Assembly: GCF_036625275.1 (NCBI RefSeq)
Contig: NZ_JAZKUD010000042.1
Coordinates: 1 to 37,297, forward strand
Source of the DNA: Accumulibacter sp036625275
GTDB lineage: Bacteria; Pseudomonadota; Gammaproteobacteria; Burkholderiales; Rhodocyclaceae
Reading direction: 5' to 3'
DNA length: 37,297 nucleotides
Shown piece by piece: positions 22,532 through 30,797 of the stretch (positions within the stretch are counted from its first letter, which is position 1; each line of letters starts with the position of its first letter). A model generated the notes under the pieces. That model did no database searches. It was given only the letters and a program-made list of their open reading frames with translations, and was not told where the DNA came from. The translations under genes and the position numbers were made by a program.

Positions 22532-23620
22532 TCAGCGCAGCTTCAGCGTCGACAGGCCGACCAGCACCAGCATGATGGTGATGATCCAGAAGCGGACGAC
22601 TACCTGCGTCTCTTTCCAGCCGCCGAGTTCGAAATGGTGGTGCAGCGGCGCCATGCGGAAAATCCGCCGGCCTCCGGTCCACCGGTAGTAGAGAACCTGA
22701 GCAGCCACCGACAGCGTTTCGGCCACGAAAATGCCGCCCATGATCGCCAGCACGATCTCCTGGCGGACGATGATGGCTACGGTGCCCAGCGCTGCACCCA
22801 GTGCCAGGGCGCCGACATCTCCCATGAATACTTCCGCCGGGTAGGCGTTGAACCACAGGAAACCGAGCCCGGCACCTGCCATCGCCCCAAGGAAAATCGC
22901 CAGTTCACCCGCGCCCGGGATATACGGCAGAAACAGGTACTTGGCGTAGACGGCGTTGCCGGCGACGTAAGCGAAGATGGCCAGTGCGTTGGCAATCATC
23001 ACCGTCGGCATGATCGCCAGGCCATCGAGACCATCGGTCAGGTTAACGGCATTGCTGGTGCCGACGACGACCAGATAGCTGAGGACAATGAAGCCGAAGA
23101 TACCGAGTGGATAGGAAACGGTCTTGAAGAAGGGAACGATCAGCTCAAGCTGTGCCGGCCCGCTGGCCGTCAGGCCGAGATAGAGTGCCACCACCAGACC
23201 GATGGCCGACTGCCAGATATACTTCCAGCGGGCCGGCAGGCCACGCGGGTTGCGATGCACCACTTTTTGCCAGTCGTCATACCAGCCGATGCCACCGAAG
23301 CCAACGGTCACGATCAGCACCACCCACACATAACGATTGCTGAGGTCCCCCCACAGCAGCGTGGTGATGACGATGGCAATCAAAATCAGGGCCCCGCCCA
23401 TGGTCGGCGTGCCGGACTTGATCAGATGCGTTTCCGGGCCATCGCGCCGCACCGCCTGGCCGATCTTCTTGGCGGCCAGCCAGCGGATCAAGCGTGGTCC
23501 GGCAATGAAGGAGATGATCAGCGCGGTCATTGCAGACAGCACCGTGCGCAGGGTGATGTACCCGAATACATTGAAGGCCCGCACATCCTGTGCCAACCAT
23601 TGTGCCAGCACCAACAGCAT
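22532..23620 (-). CDS. mraY: Phospho-MurNAc-pentapeptide transferase MraY
   Basis: MraY is the polytopic membrane enzyme forming lipid I on undecaprenyl phosphate. The 362-residue product has about ten spans. It has KSGTPTMGGALILIAI, the catalytic aspartate segments GFGGIGWYDDWQKV and NAVNLTDGLDGLAIMP, FLGAMAGAGLGFLWFNAYPAEVFMGDVGALALG, and the metal/nucleotide segment MAPLHHHFEL. It overlaps murF by one base. Confidence 0.98.
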   Translation of the reverse strand: MLLVLAQWLAQDVRAFNVFGYITLRTVLSAMTALIISFIAGPRLIRWLAAKKIGQAVRRDGPETHLIKSGTPTMGGALILIAIVITTLLWGDLSNRYVWVVLIVTVGFGGIGWYDDWQKVVHRNPRGLPARWKYIWQSAIGLVVALYLGLTASGPAQLELIVPFFKTVSYPLGIFGFIVLSYLVVVGTSNAVNLTDGLDGLAIMPTVMIANALAIFAYVAGNAVYAKYLFLPYIPGAGELAIFLGAMAGAGLGFLWFNAYPAEVFMGDVGALALGAALGTVAIIVRQEIVLAIMGGIFVAETLSVAAQVLYYRWTGGRRIFRMAPLHHHFELGGWKETQVVVRFWIITIMLVLVGLSTLKLR

Positions 23621-24996
23621 TACTCGCCTCCCTCGGGTGCCGGAACGCTGATGGCATTGGCCACCCGTTCCATGCGCATGAAACGCGACCCCTTGACGAG
23701 GACAGTAGTTGCCGGGGTGAGCTCGGCAGTCAAGGCTTCGACCAGCTTGTCGACATGCGTGTAGTGCTCACCACCAGAGCCAAAGTTATGGGCAGCAAGG
23801 GCGCTGGCTTCACCCAACGCGAACAGGCGATCGATCCCCTGGCTCTTGGCGTAACCGCCGATTTCGTCGTGAAACTGGGCGCTCATCTCGCCGATCTCGC
23901 CCATGTCGCCGAGCACCAGCACCTTCTTGCCGATCGTCGTCGCGAGTACGTCGATGCCAGCGCGCACCGAGTCGGGGTTGGCGTTATAGGTATCGTCGAG
24001 CAGCACCGAGTCATGCAGGGCAAGGCGTCGCTGCAGCCGTCCCTTGAGGCCGCGGAAGTTGGACAGTCCGGCCTGCACGGCCTCCAGCGAGACACCGGCC
24101 GCCAGACAGGCTGTGGCCGCAGCGAGGGCATTGCGCGCATTGTGCTGGCCCGGCAGAGCCAGCAGGACCTCGAACTGACCCTGCGGAGCACAGACGTTGA
24201 GGCGATTTTCCAGACCGTGCAGGGTGGACCTGCCAGTGACATCAGCCGTCTGTTCAAGGCCAAACGTCATCACGCCGAGCCCACGACTCTGGGCACGCCA
24301 CAAATCGGCCCAACGGTCGTCAGCATTGAAGACCGCGATGCCGTCTTCGTCCAGACCGCTGTAGATACTGCCCTTTTCGCTGGCTATCGCCTCCAGCGAG
24401 CCCATCCCGGCAAGATGGGCGCGCTGGGCATTGGTCACCACGGCAACCGTGGGACGGGCAATGCCCGCGAGATAGGCGATTTCACCGGGATGATTCATGC
24501 CCATTTCGATGATCGCCGCGCGATGGGTGGCGTTCAGTCTGAGCAAGGTCAAGGGCAGGCCGATGTCGTTGTTGTAATTGCCCTGCGTAGACAATACCGC
24601 CTCCGCGAAAGCCGTCTTGAGGATGCTGGCAATCATCTCCTTGGTCGTGGTCTTGCCATTGCTGCCGGTTACGGCGAGCAGCGGCAGTTTGAAACGACTC
24701 CGCCAATCGGCCGCCAGAGCACCCAGCGACAACCGGGTCTCGGCCACCTGCAACAGTGGCAAACCCAGCGCGCGCAGGCTCTCGGCAGCGTCTGCAGCAA
24801 CGATCGCGGCGACCGCACCACGCCTCTGGGCTGCCGCCACGTATTCGTGTCCATCGAAGTGCTCACCGCGCAGCGCGACAAAGATCTCGCCGGCAACAAT
24901 GCTTCGGCTATCGGTCGACACACCGCAGAAAGTCACGTTGTCGCCGATCAGTCTGGCAGCCGTCGCACGGGCCGCAGCGAGGAGATCCATCATCAT
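23620..24996 (-). CDS. murF: UDP-MurNAc-tripeptide--D-Ala-D-Ala ligase MurF
   Basis: MurF attaches the D-Ala-D-Ala dipeptide to complete the UDP-MurNAc-pentapeptide. The 458-residue product begins MMMDLLAAARATAARL and has GVSTDSRSIVAGEIFVALRGEHFDGH, the ATP loop LAVTGSNGKTTTKEMI, NYNNDIGLPLTLL, EMGMNHPGEIAYL and LLDDTYNANPDSVRAG. The last segment is diagnostic for MurF. The start overlaps the murE stop by 4 bases. Any of the first three ATG codons could be used. Confidence 0.97.
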   Translation of the reverse strand: MMMDLLAAARATAARLIGDNVTFCGVSTDSRSIVAGEIFVALRGEHFDGHEYVAAAQRRGAVAAIVAADAAESLRALGLPLLQVAETRLSLGALAADWRSRFKLPLLAVTGSNGKTTTKEMIASILKTAFAEAVLSTQGNYNNDIGLPLTLLRLNATHRAAIIEMGMNHPGEIAYLAGIARPTVAVVTNAQRAHLAGMGSLEAIASEKGSIYSGLDEDGIAVFNADDRWADLWRAQSRGLGVMTFGLEQTADVTGRSTLHGLENRLNVCAPQGQFEVLLALPGQHNARNALAAATACLAAGVSLEAVQAGLSNFRGLKGRLQRRLALHDSVLLDDTYNANPDSVRAGIDVLATTIGKKVLVLGDMGEIGEMSAQFHDEIGGYAKSQGIDRLFALGEASALAAHNFGSGGEHYTHVDKLVEALTAELTPATTVLVKGSRFMRMERVANAISVPAPEGGE

Positions 24997-26501
24997 GCCA
25001 TCTCCCGGCGGGCAGCGAGGGCAGCGCGCGCCTCGGCAGCGTCCGAAAACGGCCGGCGCACACCGGCAATCTCCTGATAGGACTCGTGTCCCTTGCCGGC
25101 AATCAACACCACATCGGCGGGATGGGCCAGGAGAATGGTTTGCCGAATGGCTTCGGCGCGATCGGCTATGATTTCAGCGCCTGTGGCAGCGACGCGGATA
25201 TCGTCAAGAATGGCCTGTGGGTTCTCGCCACGCGGATTGTCACTGGTCAGCACCACGCGGTCGGCATGGCGGACAGCAACTTCTCCCATCAACGGTCGCT
25301 TGCCGCGATCCCGATCGCCGCCGCAGCCGAATATGGTGGTCAGACCGGCACCACGGGCAATGGCTACCGGACGGAGCGCGTGCAAGGCACTCTCCAGGGC
25401 ATCCGGAGTATGGGCATAATCGACGACGACCAGAGGTTCGTTGCCACCGCCGATTTTTTCCAGGCGACCTGCCGGCGATTTCAGGGAGGCAAGACGCTCG
25501 GCGACCGCCTGTGGAGTCAGGCCGGCATCAAGCAATACCGCTGCTACGGCAAGCAGATTGGAAACGTTATAACGACCGAGCAGGCCGCTCTCGACCAGGG
25601 CGCGACCGCTCGGGGCACACAACCGGAAACGCAGACCATCGAGGGTTTCCTCGACCTGCTCGGCACGGATCGTCCCCTGCCGATCGTCGGGCAGGTCCTG
25701 CTGAGTGTAGCCGATCACCTTGGTTGCGGTGCTCAGCATGGCCAGTTCACGCCCGTAGGGATCATCAAGATTGCTGATCGCCAGACGCAGGCACGGCCAG
25801 GTGAACAACCTGGCTTTGGCTTCGGCGTAATCCGCCATCGTGCCATGGTAGTCGAGATGATCGCGCGTCAGATTGGTGAACACCGCGACGTCAACGCGGA
25901 CGCCGTCGAGGCGTCCTTCGGCAATGCCGATCGAACTCGCTTCGAGCGCGCAGGCTTGTGCTCCAGCATCGGCGAAATCGGCCAGGCAGCGCATCAGAGT
26001 AGTCGCTTCGGGTGTCGTAAAACCGGTCTCGACCATCTCACCGGGCAAACCCGCACCCAGTGTGCCGATGATCGCGCAGCAGCGCGGGTGGCTGGCACCG
26101 AGCCACTGGGTGACGCTGGTCTTGCCATTGGTCCCGGTGACCGCAACCAGAGACAGGCGCTCACTCGGCCGACCGTAGATGGCGTGCGCCAGCGGCCCGC
26201 AAAGCGTACGCAGACCGATGATCGGCAAATTGGCAATCCGCCAGGCGCTGTTCCAGGTGAAATCAGTGGTGCTGGTAGCCGTCGCCTCCCACAGGACTGC
26301 AGCGGCGCCGTTGGCAATGGCCTCGGCGATGTAACGGCGGCCATCGGCAAGAGCGCCGGGATAGGCCAGAAACAGGTCACCGGGAAGAACCTGGCGGCTA
26401 TCGTCAGTGACACGACCTGGCACGATGCCGAGCGCTGCCAGCCGCGTCAGGCTTGCCCTGGCAGCGTCATCACGCGCGCGAGTTGCCTGCGTACTACTCA
26501 C
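24993..26501 (-). CDS. murE: UDP-MurNAc-dipeptide--meso-diaminopimelate ligase MurE
   Basis: MurE adds the third residue of the stem peptide. The 502-residue product has DDSRQVLPGDLFLAYPG, the ATP loop LVAVTGTNGKTSVTQWL, TTPEATTLM, EASSIGIAEGRLDGV, FTNLTRDHLDYHGTM, YAHTPDALESALHAL and LTSDNPRGENPQAI. The DNPR motif is the signature of enzymes that use meso-diaminopimelate, as expected for a Gram-negative wall. It overlaps both ftsI and murF by 4 bases. Confidence 0.97.
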   Translation of the reverse strand: MSSTQATRARDDAARASLTRLAALGIVPGRVTDDSRQVLPGDLFLAYPGALADGRRYIAEAIANGAAAVLWEATATSTTDFTWNSAWRIANLPIIGLRTLCGPLAHAIYGRPSERLSLVAVTGTNGKTSVTQWLGASHPRCCAIIGTLGAGLPGEMVETGFTTPEATTLMRCLADFADAGAQACALEASSIGIAEGRLDGVRVDVAVFTNLTRDHLDYHGTMADYAEAKARLFTWPCLRLAISNLDDPYGRELAMLSTATKVIGYTQQDLPDDRQGTIRAEQVEETLDGLRFRLCAPSGRALVESGLLGRYNVSNLLAVAAVLLDAGLTPQAVAERLASLKSPAGRLEKIGGGNEPLVVVDYAHTPDALESALHALRPVAIARGAGLTTIFGCGGDRDRGKRPLMGEVAVRHADRVVLTSDNPRGENPQAILDDIRVAATGAEIIADRAEAIRQTILLAHPADVVLIAGKGHESYQEIAGVRRPFSDAAEARAALAARREMA

Positions 26502-28252
26502 AGCCTCGCCTTGGGTGTCGGCGCTTTGGGACTTTGCGCGACGACCAATGGTACGTCCGGCGCAATGCCGAGCGTCCGCAAGGAGCTCCCCATGACGGAG
26601 GCAAACACCGGTGCTGCGACATCGCCGCCATAGTGTTTGCCGGCGCTCGGCTCGTCGATCATGACCGCGACAATCAGGCGTGGATCGGACGCCGGGGCAA
26701 AACCGACGAAAGACGAGACGTACTTGTTCGCATAGCGCCCCCCTACGAGCTTGTGCGCCGTGCCGGTTTTGCCGGCCACACGATAGCCTGGAATCTGCGC
26801 TTTGGGCGCCGTTCCGCCTGGCAGAACGGCCATCTCGAGCATGCTGCGGACTTCACGCGCGGTTTTGGGGCTGAATACGGCCACGCCGCTGGGCGTAGAC
26901 GACTCGACCTGGGTCAGCGAGAGTGGCAGAACATCACCGTCGCGAGCAAAAGCCGTATAGGCACGTGCCAACTGGATCAGGGACACCGAAATACCATGCC
27001 CATAAGCCATCGTTGCCTGTTCGATTGGCCGCCAGTTCTTCCATGAACGCACCCGGCCACTCACCTCGCCAGGAAAGCCCAGGCGCGGTACCTGACCAAA
27101 ACCGACATCGTCGAACATCTGCCACATTTTCTGCGACGGCAGCATGGCCGCAATCTTGGCCGCGCCGACGTTGGAGGATTTCTGGATGACCTCGGCGACA
27201 CTCAGCGCGCCGTGGGGATGCGCGTCGGAAATCGTCGCATTGCCAATGGTCAGGCGTCCTGGCGCGCAGTTGATGATCGTGTCGGAGCGGATCTTGCCCG
27301 CCTCGATTCCCAGGGCGATCGTGAACGGCTTGAGTGTCGAACCAGGCTCAAAGGTATCGGTCACCGCACGATTGCGCAACTGGCTCCCGGACAGACCTTC
27401 GCGATTGTTCGGGTTATAGGTTGGCCAATTGGCCAGAGCGAGGATCTCACCTGTCCGGACATCGAGCACGACGACGCCGCCGGCCTTGGCGTTGTTGTCG
27501 GCAATCGCCTGTTTCAGATGGCTGTAGGCCAGATACTGAATCTTCGAATCGAGCGCCAGACGAATTTCCTTGCCATCCTGTGGTGGCTTGATCGAACCGA
27601 CGTCCTCGACGATCTGGCCGCGGCGATCCTTGATGACGCTACGGCTACCGGGCTGTCCCAGCAATTGCCGATGAAATGCCAGTTCGACGCCTTCGAGTCC
27701 CTTGTCGTCAACGCCGGTGAAGCCGACCATGTGGGCGGTCATTTCACCAGTCGGATAGAAACGACGGTACTCCTTGTCCTGGCCGATGCCAGGCAACTTG
27801 AGTGCTGCCACCTGGTCGGCCACGGCCGGCGGAATCTGACGGCGAAGAAAAACGAAGGTCTTGTCGGTGTCCAGTTTTTGGGTCAGTTGCTTGACATCGG
27901 TCTCCAGCAGAGCCGCCAATTGCCTCGCCTGCACGGACGTCAGCGTCGTTGCTGGCGGGATCGCCCAGATCGACTTCATCGGCGTCGAAATGGCCAGGAC
28001 GTCCCCGTGCCGATCGGCAATCCGCCCGCGCGAAGCACTGATTTCGATATCGCGCCGGTAGCGAGATTCGCCCTTTTCCTGCAGGAAATCCGTATTCAGG
28101 GTCTGTAGGTAGAACGCTCGTCCGATCAGAACACCGAACGAACCGAGGATCAACAGGGCCATCAGGCGCGAGCGCCAAGGCGGCAGGCGCATCTGCAATA
28201 ATGGGCTTTCGGCGAACTTGTGCGCCGCCACTTGACCTTTGAAACGCATCAT
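26498..28252 (-). CDS. ftsI: Septal transpeptidase FtsI (PBP3)
   Basis: FtsI cross-links septal peptidoglycan as partner of FtsW. The 584-residue product has a short cytoplasmic N-terminus, a membrane helix (about 30-49), a pedestal domain beginning SASRGRIADRHGDVLA, and the transpeptidase domain. Active-site motifs are STLK (S305, K308), SSN (359-361) and KTG (495-497). The ATG at 28252 overlaps the ftsL stop as ATGA; a second ATG follows immediately. A longer upstream frame covers only ftsL. Confidence 0.97.
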   Translation of the reverse strand: MMRFKGQVAAHKFAESPLLQMRLPPWRSRLMALLILGSFGVLIGRAFYLQTLNTDFLQEKGESRYRRDIEISASRGRIADRHGDVLAISTPMKSIWAIPPATTLTSVQARQLAALLETDVKQLTQKLDTDKTFVFLRRQIPPAVADQVAALKLPGIGQDKEYRRFYPTGEMTAHMVGFTGVDDKGLEGVELAFHRQLLGQPGSRSVIKDRRGQIVEDVGSIKPPQDGKEIRLALDSKIQYLAYSHLKQAIADNNAKAGGVVVLDVRTGEILALANWPTYNPNNREGLSGSQLRNRAVTDTFEPGSTLKPFTIALGIEAGKIRSDTIINCAPGRLTIGNATISDAHPHGALSVAEVIQKSSNVGAAKIAAMLPSQKMWQMFDDVGFGQVPRLGFPGEVSGRVRSWKNWRPIEQATMAYGHGISVSLIQLARAYTAFARDGDVLPLSLTQVESSTPSGVAVFSPKTAREVRSMLEMAVLPGGTAPKAQIPGYRVAGKTGTAHKLVGGRYANKYVSSFVGFAPASDPRLIVAVMIDEPSAGKHYGGDVAAPVFASVMGSSLRTLGIAPDVPLVVAQSPKAPTPKARL

Positions 28253-28527
28253 TGCGGCAAGCCTCCGGTAGGGGTCGCGGTGATCACGTGGCCCGTTTCC
28301 GGCACACGCATCTTCAGCTTTTCGCGAGCAATTTTCTCGATTCGAGTCGCCGTGCCCCAAGTTGAGAGTTCCAGTTGCAACTGCCCGAACTCGACCTCGA
28401 GTTGCCGGGCGTGCTCCTGCTCGGCCTCCAGCGCCTGAAAAATCTTGCGGGCCTTGTGCTGAGAAGTCACCACAGCCAGGCTGCAGATCACCACCGCCAG
28501 CAGCAGAAAAATATTCAGGCGAACCAT
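28249..28527 (-). CDS. ftsL: Cell division protein FtsL
   Basis: FtsL is a small bitopic divisome protein that forms a coiled coil with FtsB and activates FtsWI. The 92-residue product has a membrane helix at about residues 4-20 and a heptad-patterned segment (about 25-58, with FQALEAEQEHARQLEVEFGQ). The closing part is TRIEKIAREKLKMRVPE, the usual FtsL end. It lies 1 base after rsmH and overlaps ftsI. Identity relies on position and topology as well as sequence, since FtsL diverges quickly. Confidence 0.93.
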   Translation of the reverse strand: MVRLNIFLLLAVVICSLAVVTSQHKARKIFQALEAEQEHARQLEVEFGQLQLELSTWGTATRIEKIAREKLKMRVPETGHVITATPTGGLPQ

Positions 28528-28528
28528 T

Positions 28529-29485
28529 TCAGGCAGCTTCCCTGGCCTTGGTCAGTTTCTCGGCGACGCGCATCACCGCGCTGCGCGCACGGGGATTCGC
28601 AGCAACTTCCGCAGCACTCGCCCGCCGTGGTTTGCCAACCAGGCGAAGTTCCGGTTGCGGCAATTCAGCGGCACGCAAGGGCAATCGTCTGGGCAAGCGG
28701 TCGGGTGCCGCCTGGTCACGCATGAAGTGCTTGACGATCCGGTCTTCGAGTGAGTGAAAACTGATCACCACCAGGCGGCCCCCCTGTTTCAAGACGGTCA
28801 TGGTCTCGGGCAGCACTAGCGTGAGCTGTTGGAGCTCTTGATTGATATGAATCCGTAGAGCTTGAAAGGTACGCGTCGCCGCGTCCTGCCCAGGCTCGCG
28901 GGGCCACACGGTCGCGCGTACAAGGGCGGCAAGTTCCCCCGTGGTTGTAAGCGGCCGCTCTCCCCGAGCAGCCACAATCTTCTTTGCAATCTGGAAAGCA
29001 AACCGTTCTTCACCATAATTCCTTATGACCTCCGTGATCTCCTGCACCCCGGCCCGCAGTAGCCACTGTGCGGCGGTCTCACCTTGTGTCGTATCCATCC
29101 GCATATCGAGCGGCGCGTCGTAGCGAAAACTGAAGCCGCGGGCACCCTCATCGAGTTGCGGCGATGAGACTCCGATATCGAGAAGCACCCCATCGATGCT
29201 CTCCTCTGCTGCAATTCCTGCCTGCCGCATGGCGTTGACCAGATCGGCGAAACAGCAATGCATGACGAGTAAACGCCGGTCCTGGATAGTGTGGGCCAGC
29301 GCCACTGCCCGCGGATCGCGGTCGAGTGCCAGCAGTCGACCCTGCGGGCCAAGCCGTTCGAGAATCGCTCGCGTATGGCCGCCGCCACCGAAGGTGCCGT
29401 CGACGTAGATGCCTGCGGGTTTGATCTCCAGTGCTTCAATCGCTTCCCCCAGCAAAACGGTTTGATGCCGAAGTGACGTGCTCAC
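28529..29485 (-). CDS. rsmH: 16S rRNA (cytosine1402-N4)-methyltransferase RsmH
   Basis: RsmH (MraW) methylates N4 of C1402 in the 16S rRNA decoding centre using SAM. The 318-residue product has HQTVLLGEAIEAL at the N-terminus and the SAM motif YVDGTFGGGGHTRAILERL. It also has LALDRDPRAVA, DGVLLDIGVSSPQLDEGARGFSF, PLDMRMDTTQGETAAQWL and VVISFHSLEDRIVKHFM. Its start overlaps mraZ by 4 bases. Confidence 0.98.
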   Translation of the reverse strand: MSTSLRHQTVLLGEAIEALEIKPAGIYVDGTFGGGGHTRAILERLGPQGRLLALDRDPRAVALAHTIQDRRLLVMHCCFADLVNAMRQAGIAAEESIDGVLLDIGVSSPQLDEGARGFSFRYDAPLDMRMDTTQGETAAQWLLRAGVQEITEVIRNYGEERFAFQIAKKIVAARGERPLTTTGELAALVRATVWPREPGQDAATRTFQALRIHINQELQQLTLVLPETMTVLKQGGRLVVISFHSLEDRIVKHFMRDQAAPDRLPRRLPLRAAELPQPELRLVGKPRRASAAEVAANPRARSAVMRVAEKLTKAREAA

Positions 29486-29928
29486 AGCGCCAGATCTTCG
29501 AGACCGGGAGGCAGGAACTGATCGCCAAGAGCGAAGACGGCCTCCTGTTGCTTCTGCCAGCCCACGTCCGACCAGATTTCGAAATGGCTCCCCTGGCCAA
29601 CGAGCCAGACCTGTTTCTCAAGTTGAGCAAACTGGCGCAATTCAGGCGCAATCAACAAACGACCGGCAGCATCCATACTTTCTTCACGGGCATTACCAAC
29701 CAACAGGCGCTTGATGGCTGCAGCCTGCCGATTGAAACTCGATGCCTCCAGCACCTTGTCGCGAATCGGTTCCCAGGCTGGTTCGGGATAGAGCAGCAGG
29801 CAGCGATGCGGGTGGGCGGTCAGGACCAGTCGACCACTGGCAGCAGACGCAAGCGCTTCCCGGTGACGCGCCGGAATGGCGAGCCTGCCCTTGGCATCAA
29901 GACTCAACGCTGCCGCACCCTGGAACAT
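29482..29928 (-). CDS. mraZ: Transcriptional regulator MraZ
   Basis: MraZ is a ring-forming DNA-binding protein that represses the dcw operon from repeats upstream of its own gene. The 148-residue product has two AbrB-like halves: MFQGAAALSLDAKGRLAIPARHRE at the start, and EESMDAAGRLLIAPELRQFAQL around residue 80, each holding the conserved D-A-(K/A)-G-R-(L) turn. The ATG at 29928 is chosen because it gives the family N-terminus; the frame continues upstream into the operator. A 10-bp periodic GTGGG-type repeat array lies 32-66 bases upstream. It is first gene of the minus-strand dcw cluster. Confidence 0.95.
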   Translation of the reverse strand: MFQGAAALSLDAKGRLAIPARHREALASAASGRLVLTAHPHRCLLLYPEPAWEPIRDKVLEASSFNRQAAAIKRLLVGNAREESMDAAGRLLIAPELRQFAQLEKQVWLVGQGSHFEIWSDVGWQKQQEAVFALGDQFLPPGLEDLAL

Positions 29929-29959
29929 CCAACCAGCCCTTGCTGTACGCCCGTTAAAA

Positions 29960-29994
29960 CCAACATTTTCCCACTTTTCGCCACTTACTCCCAC
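29960..29994 (-). promoter_or_regulatory. MraZ-box array (dcw operon operator)
   Basis: Read on the minus strand the sequence has GTGGGAGTAA, GTGGCGAAAA, GTGGGAAAAT and then GTTGG: four repeats exactly 10 bases apart. Known MraZ operators consist of TGGGN repeats at 10-base spacing, so that the repeats lie on one face of the helix. The two outer-strongest boxes are perfect GTGGGA and the other two are degenerate. The array sits between the mraZ ATG (29928) and the presumed promoter, as in other bacteria. This supports MraZ autoregulation of the cluster. Confidence 0.85.
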
Positions 29995-30270
29995 TTTAAG
30001 TTAAGGTCTCGTCTAAAGCAAGAGGTACTGCTTTGCTTTTCCCAATGGCTACAATGACTTATGAGCGACTTTTGAGGTAGTTAGAAAGGAAATTACTCGC
30101 GATAAAACAAGGGGGCAATCATCACACTTAAAGTAAATTATTAAGATTGAGCCCTAAGTATTCGTACAAATGGCGAGTTGAATGCGAACAACGGTCAGCG
30201 AAGTGTCATCAGGGCGAACACCAAGGTGACGTGCAGCGATCGCTGTTCGCCAGACAGGAATGAGGAGGAG
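29995..30270. other. Intergenic region between mraZ and rnpB
   Basis: No convincing gene is seen in this AT-richer stretch. It should hold the dcw promoter, but no clear paired -35/-10 was found on the minus strand. The right part contains a perfect 12-base palindrome CAGCGATCGCTG (30234-30245) and inverted arms GGCGAACA (30213-30220) and TGTTCGCC (30244-30251). These lie just downstream of the rnpB 3' end and could act in its termination or processing, though no U-tract follows. Confidence 0.5.
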
Positions 30271-30636
30271 GGGGAAGCCGGCCGATAAGCCGGGTTCTGT
30301 CGTGGGCAGCCATTCCTCTAGGCGTACTGTTACCAGCACGCTCAAGCAGCCTACCCGGAAGCAGCGCGAGCCACGCCCATGCTTCCCTATTTGGCCTTGC
30401 TCCGGATGGGGTTTGCCGTGCCGCCCGTGTCACCACGGTCGCGGTGAGCTCTTACCTCGCCGTTTCACCCTTGCCTGCCCCCATCCTCGGGAACATCGGC
30501 GGTTTGATTTCTGTGGCACTTTCCGTCACCTCACGGTGCCCGGTCGTTAACCGGCATCCTGCTCTACGGAGCCCGGACTTTCCTCTCGGCTCCAGGTTTG
30601 CACCTCTTGCCCAGCGGCTGCCTGACCAGCTTCCCG
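30271..30636 (-). ncRNA. rnpB: RNase P RNA (type A)
   Basis: This is the catalytic RNA that trims tRNA 5' ends. On the minus strand the 5' part reads GAAGCTGGTCAGGCAGCCGC and then GAGGAAAGTCCGGGCTCC, the conserved P1 to P4 region. The 3' part reads CCCACGACAGAACCCGGCTT followed by ATCGG, the conserved closing region. The ends GGGAAGC and GCTTCCC pair as helix P1, which fixes the boundaries to within a few bases; the length of about 366 is normal for type A. A TATAAT -10 box lies 6 bases beyond the 5' end. Its place upstream of mraZ is common in betaproteobacteria. Confidence 0.95.
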
Positions 30637-30641
30637 ATTCG

Positions 30642-30647
30642 ATTATA
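30642..30647 (-). promoter_or_regulatory. -10 box of the rnpB promoter
   Basis: A perfect TATAAT on the minus strand is placed 6-7 bases before the predicted RNase P RNA 5' end. The -35 region is not well conserved at the ideal spacing. Assigned by position. Confidence 0.6.
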
Positions 30648-30797
30648 CGCCTCGGCAATGACGGCCCGAGTGAAATTGCGGGTGCTCAAGCCAGGGAGTA
30701 CAGCCGTCAGAGTGCTGCCAGACTGACCATGGGGCTGCGAATATGCGTGCGATCTCCTGAATGTTTCGTTGATGGTGGATAATGCGCAGTCCGCAAC

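Noticed and set aside
22409..23764. 451-codon frame on the plus strand opposite mraY
   Set aside because: His/Gln/Asp-rich antisense translation of a membrane protein gene, without start signals or domains.
24756..26633. 625-codon frame on the plus strand opposite murF/murE/ftsI
   Set aside because: Spans several real genes in antisense, has no domain and low-complexity composition; a shadow of biased codons.
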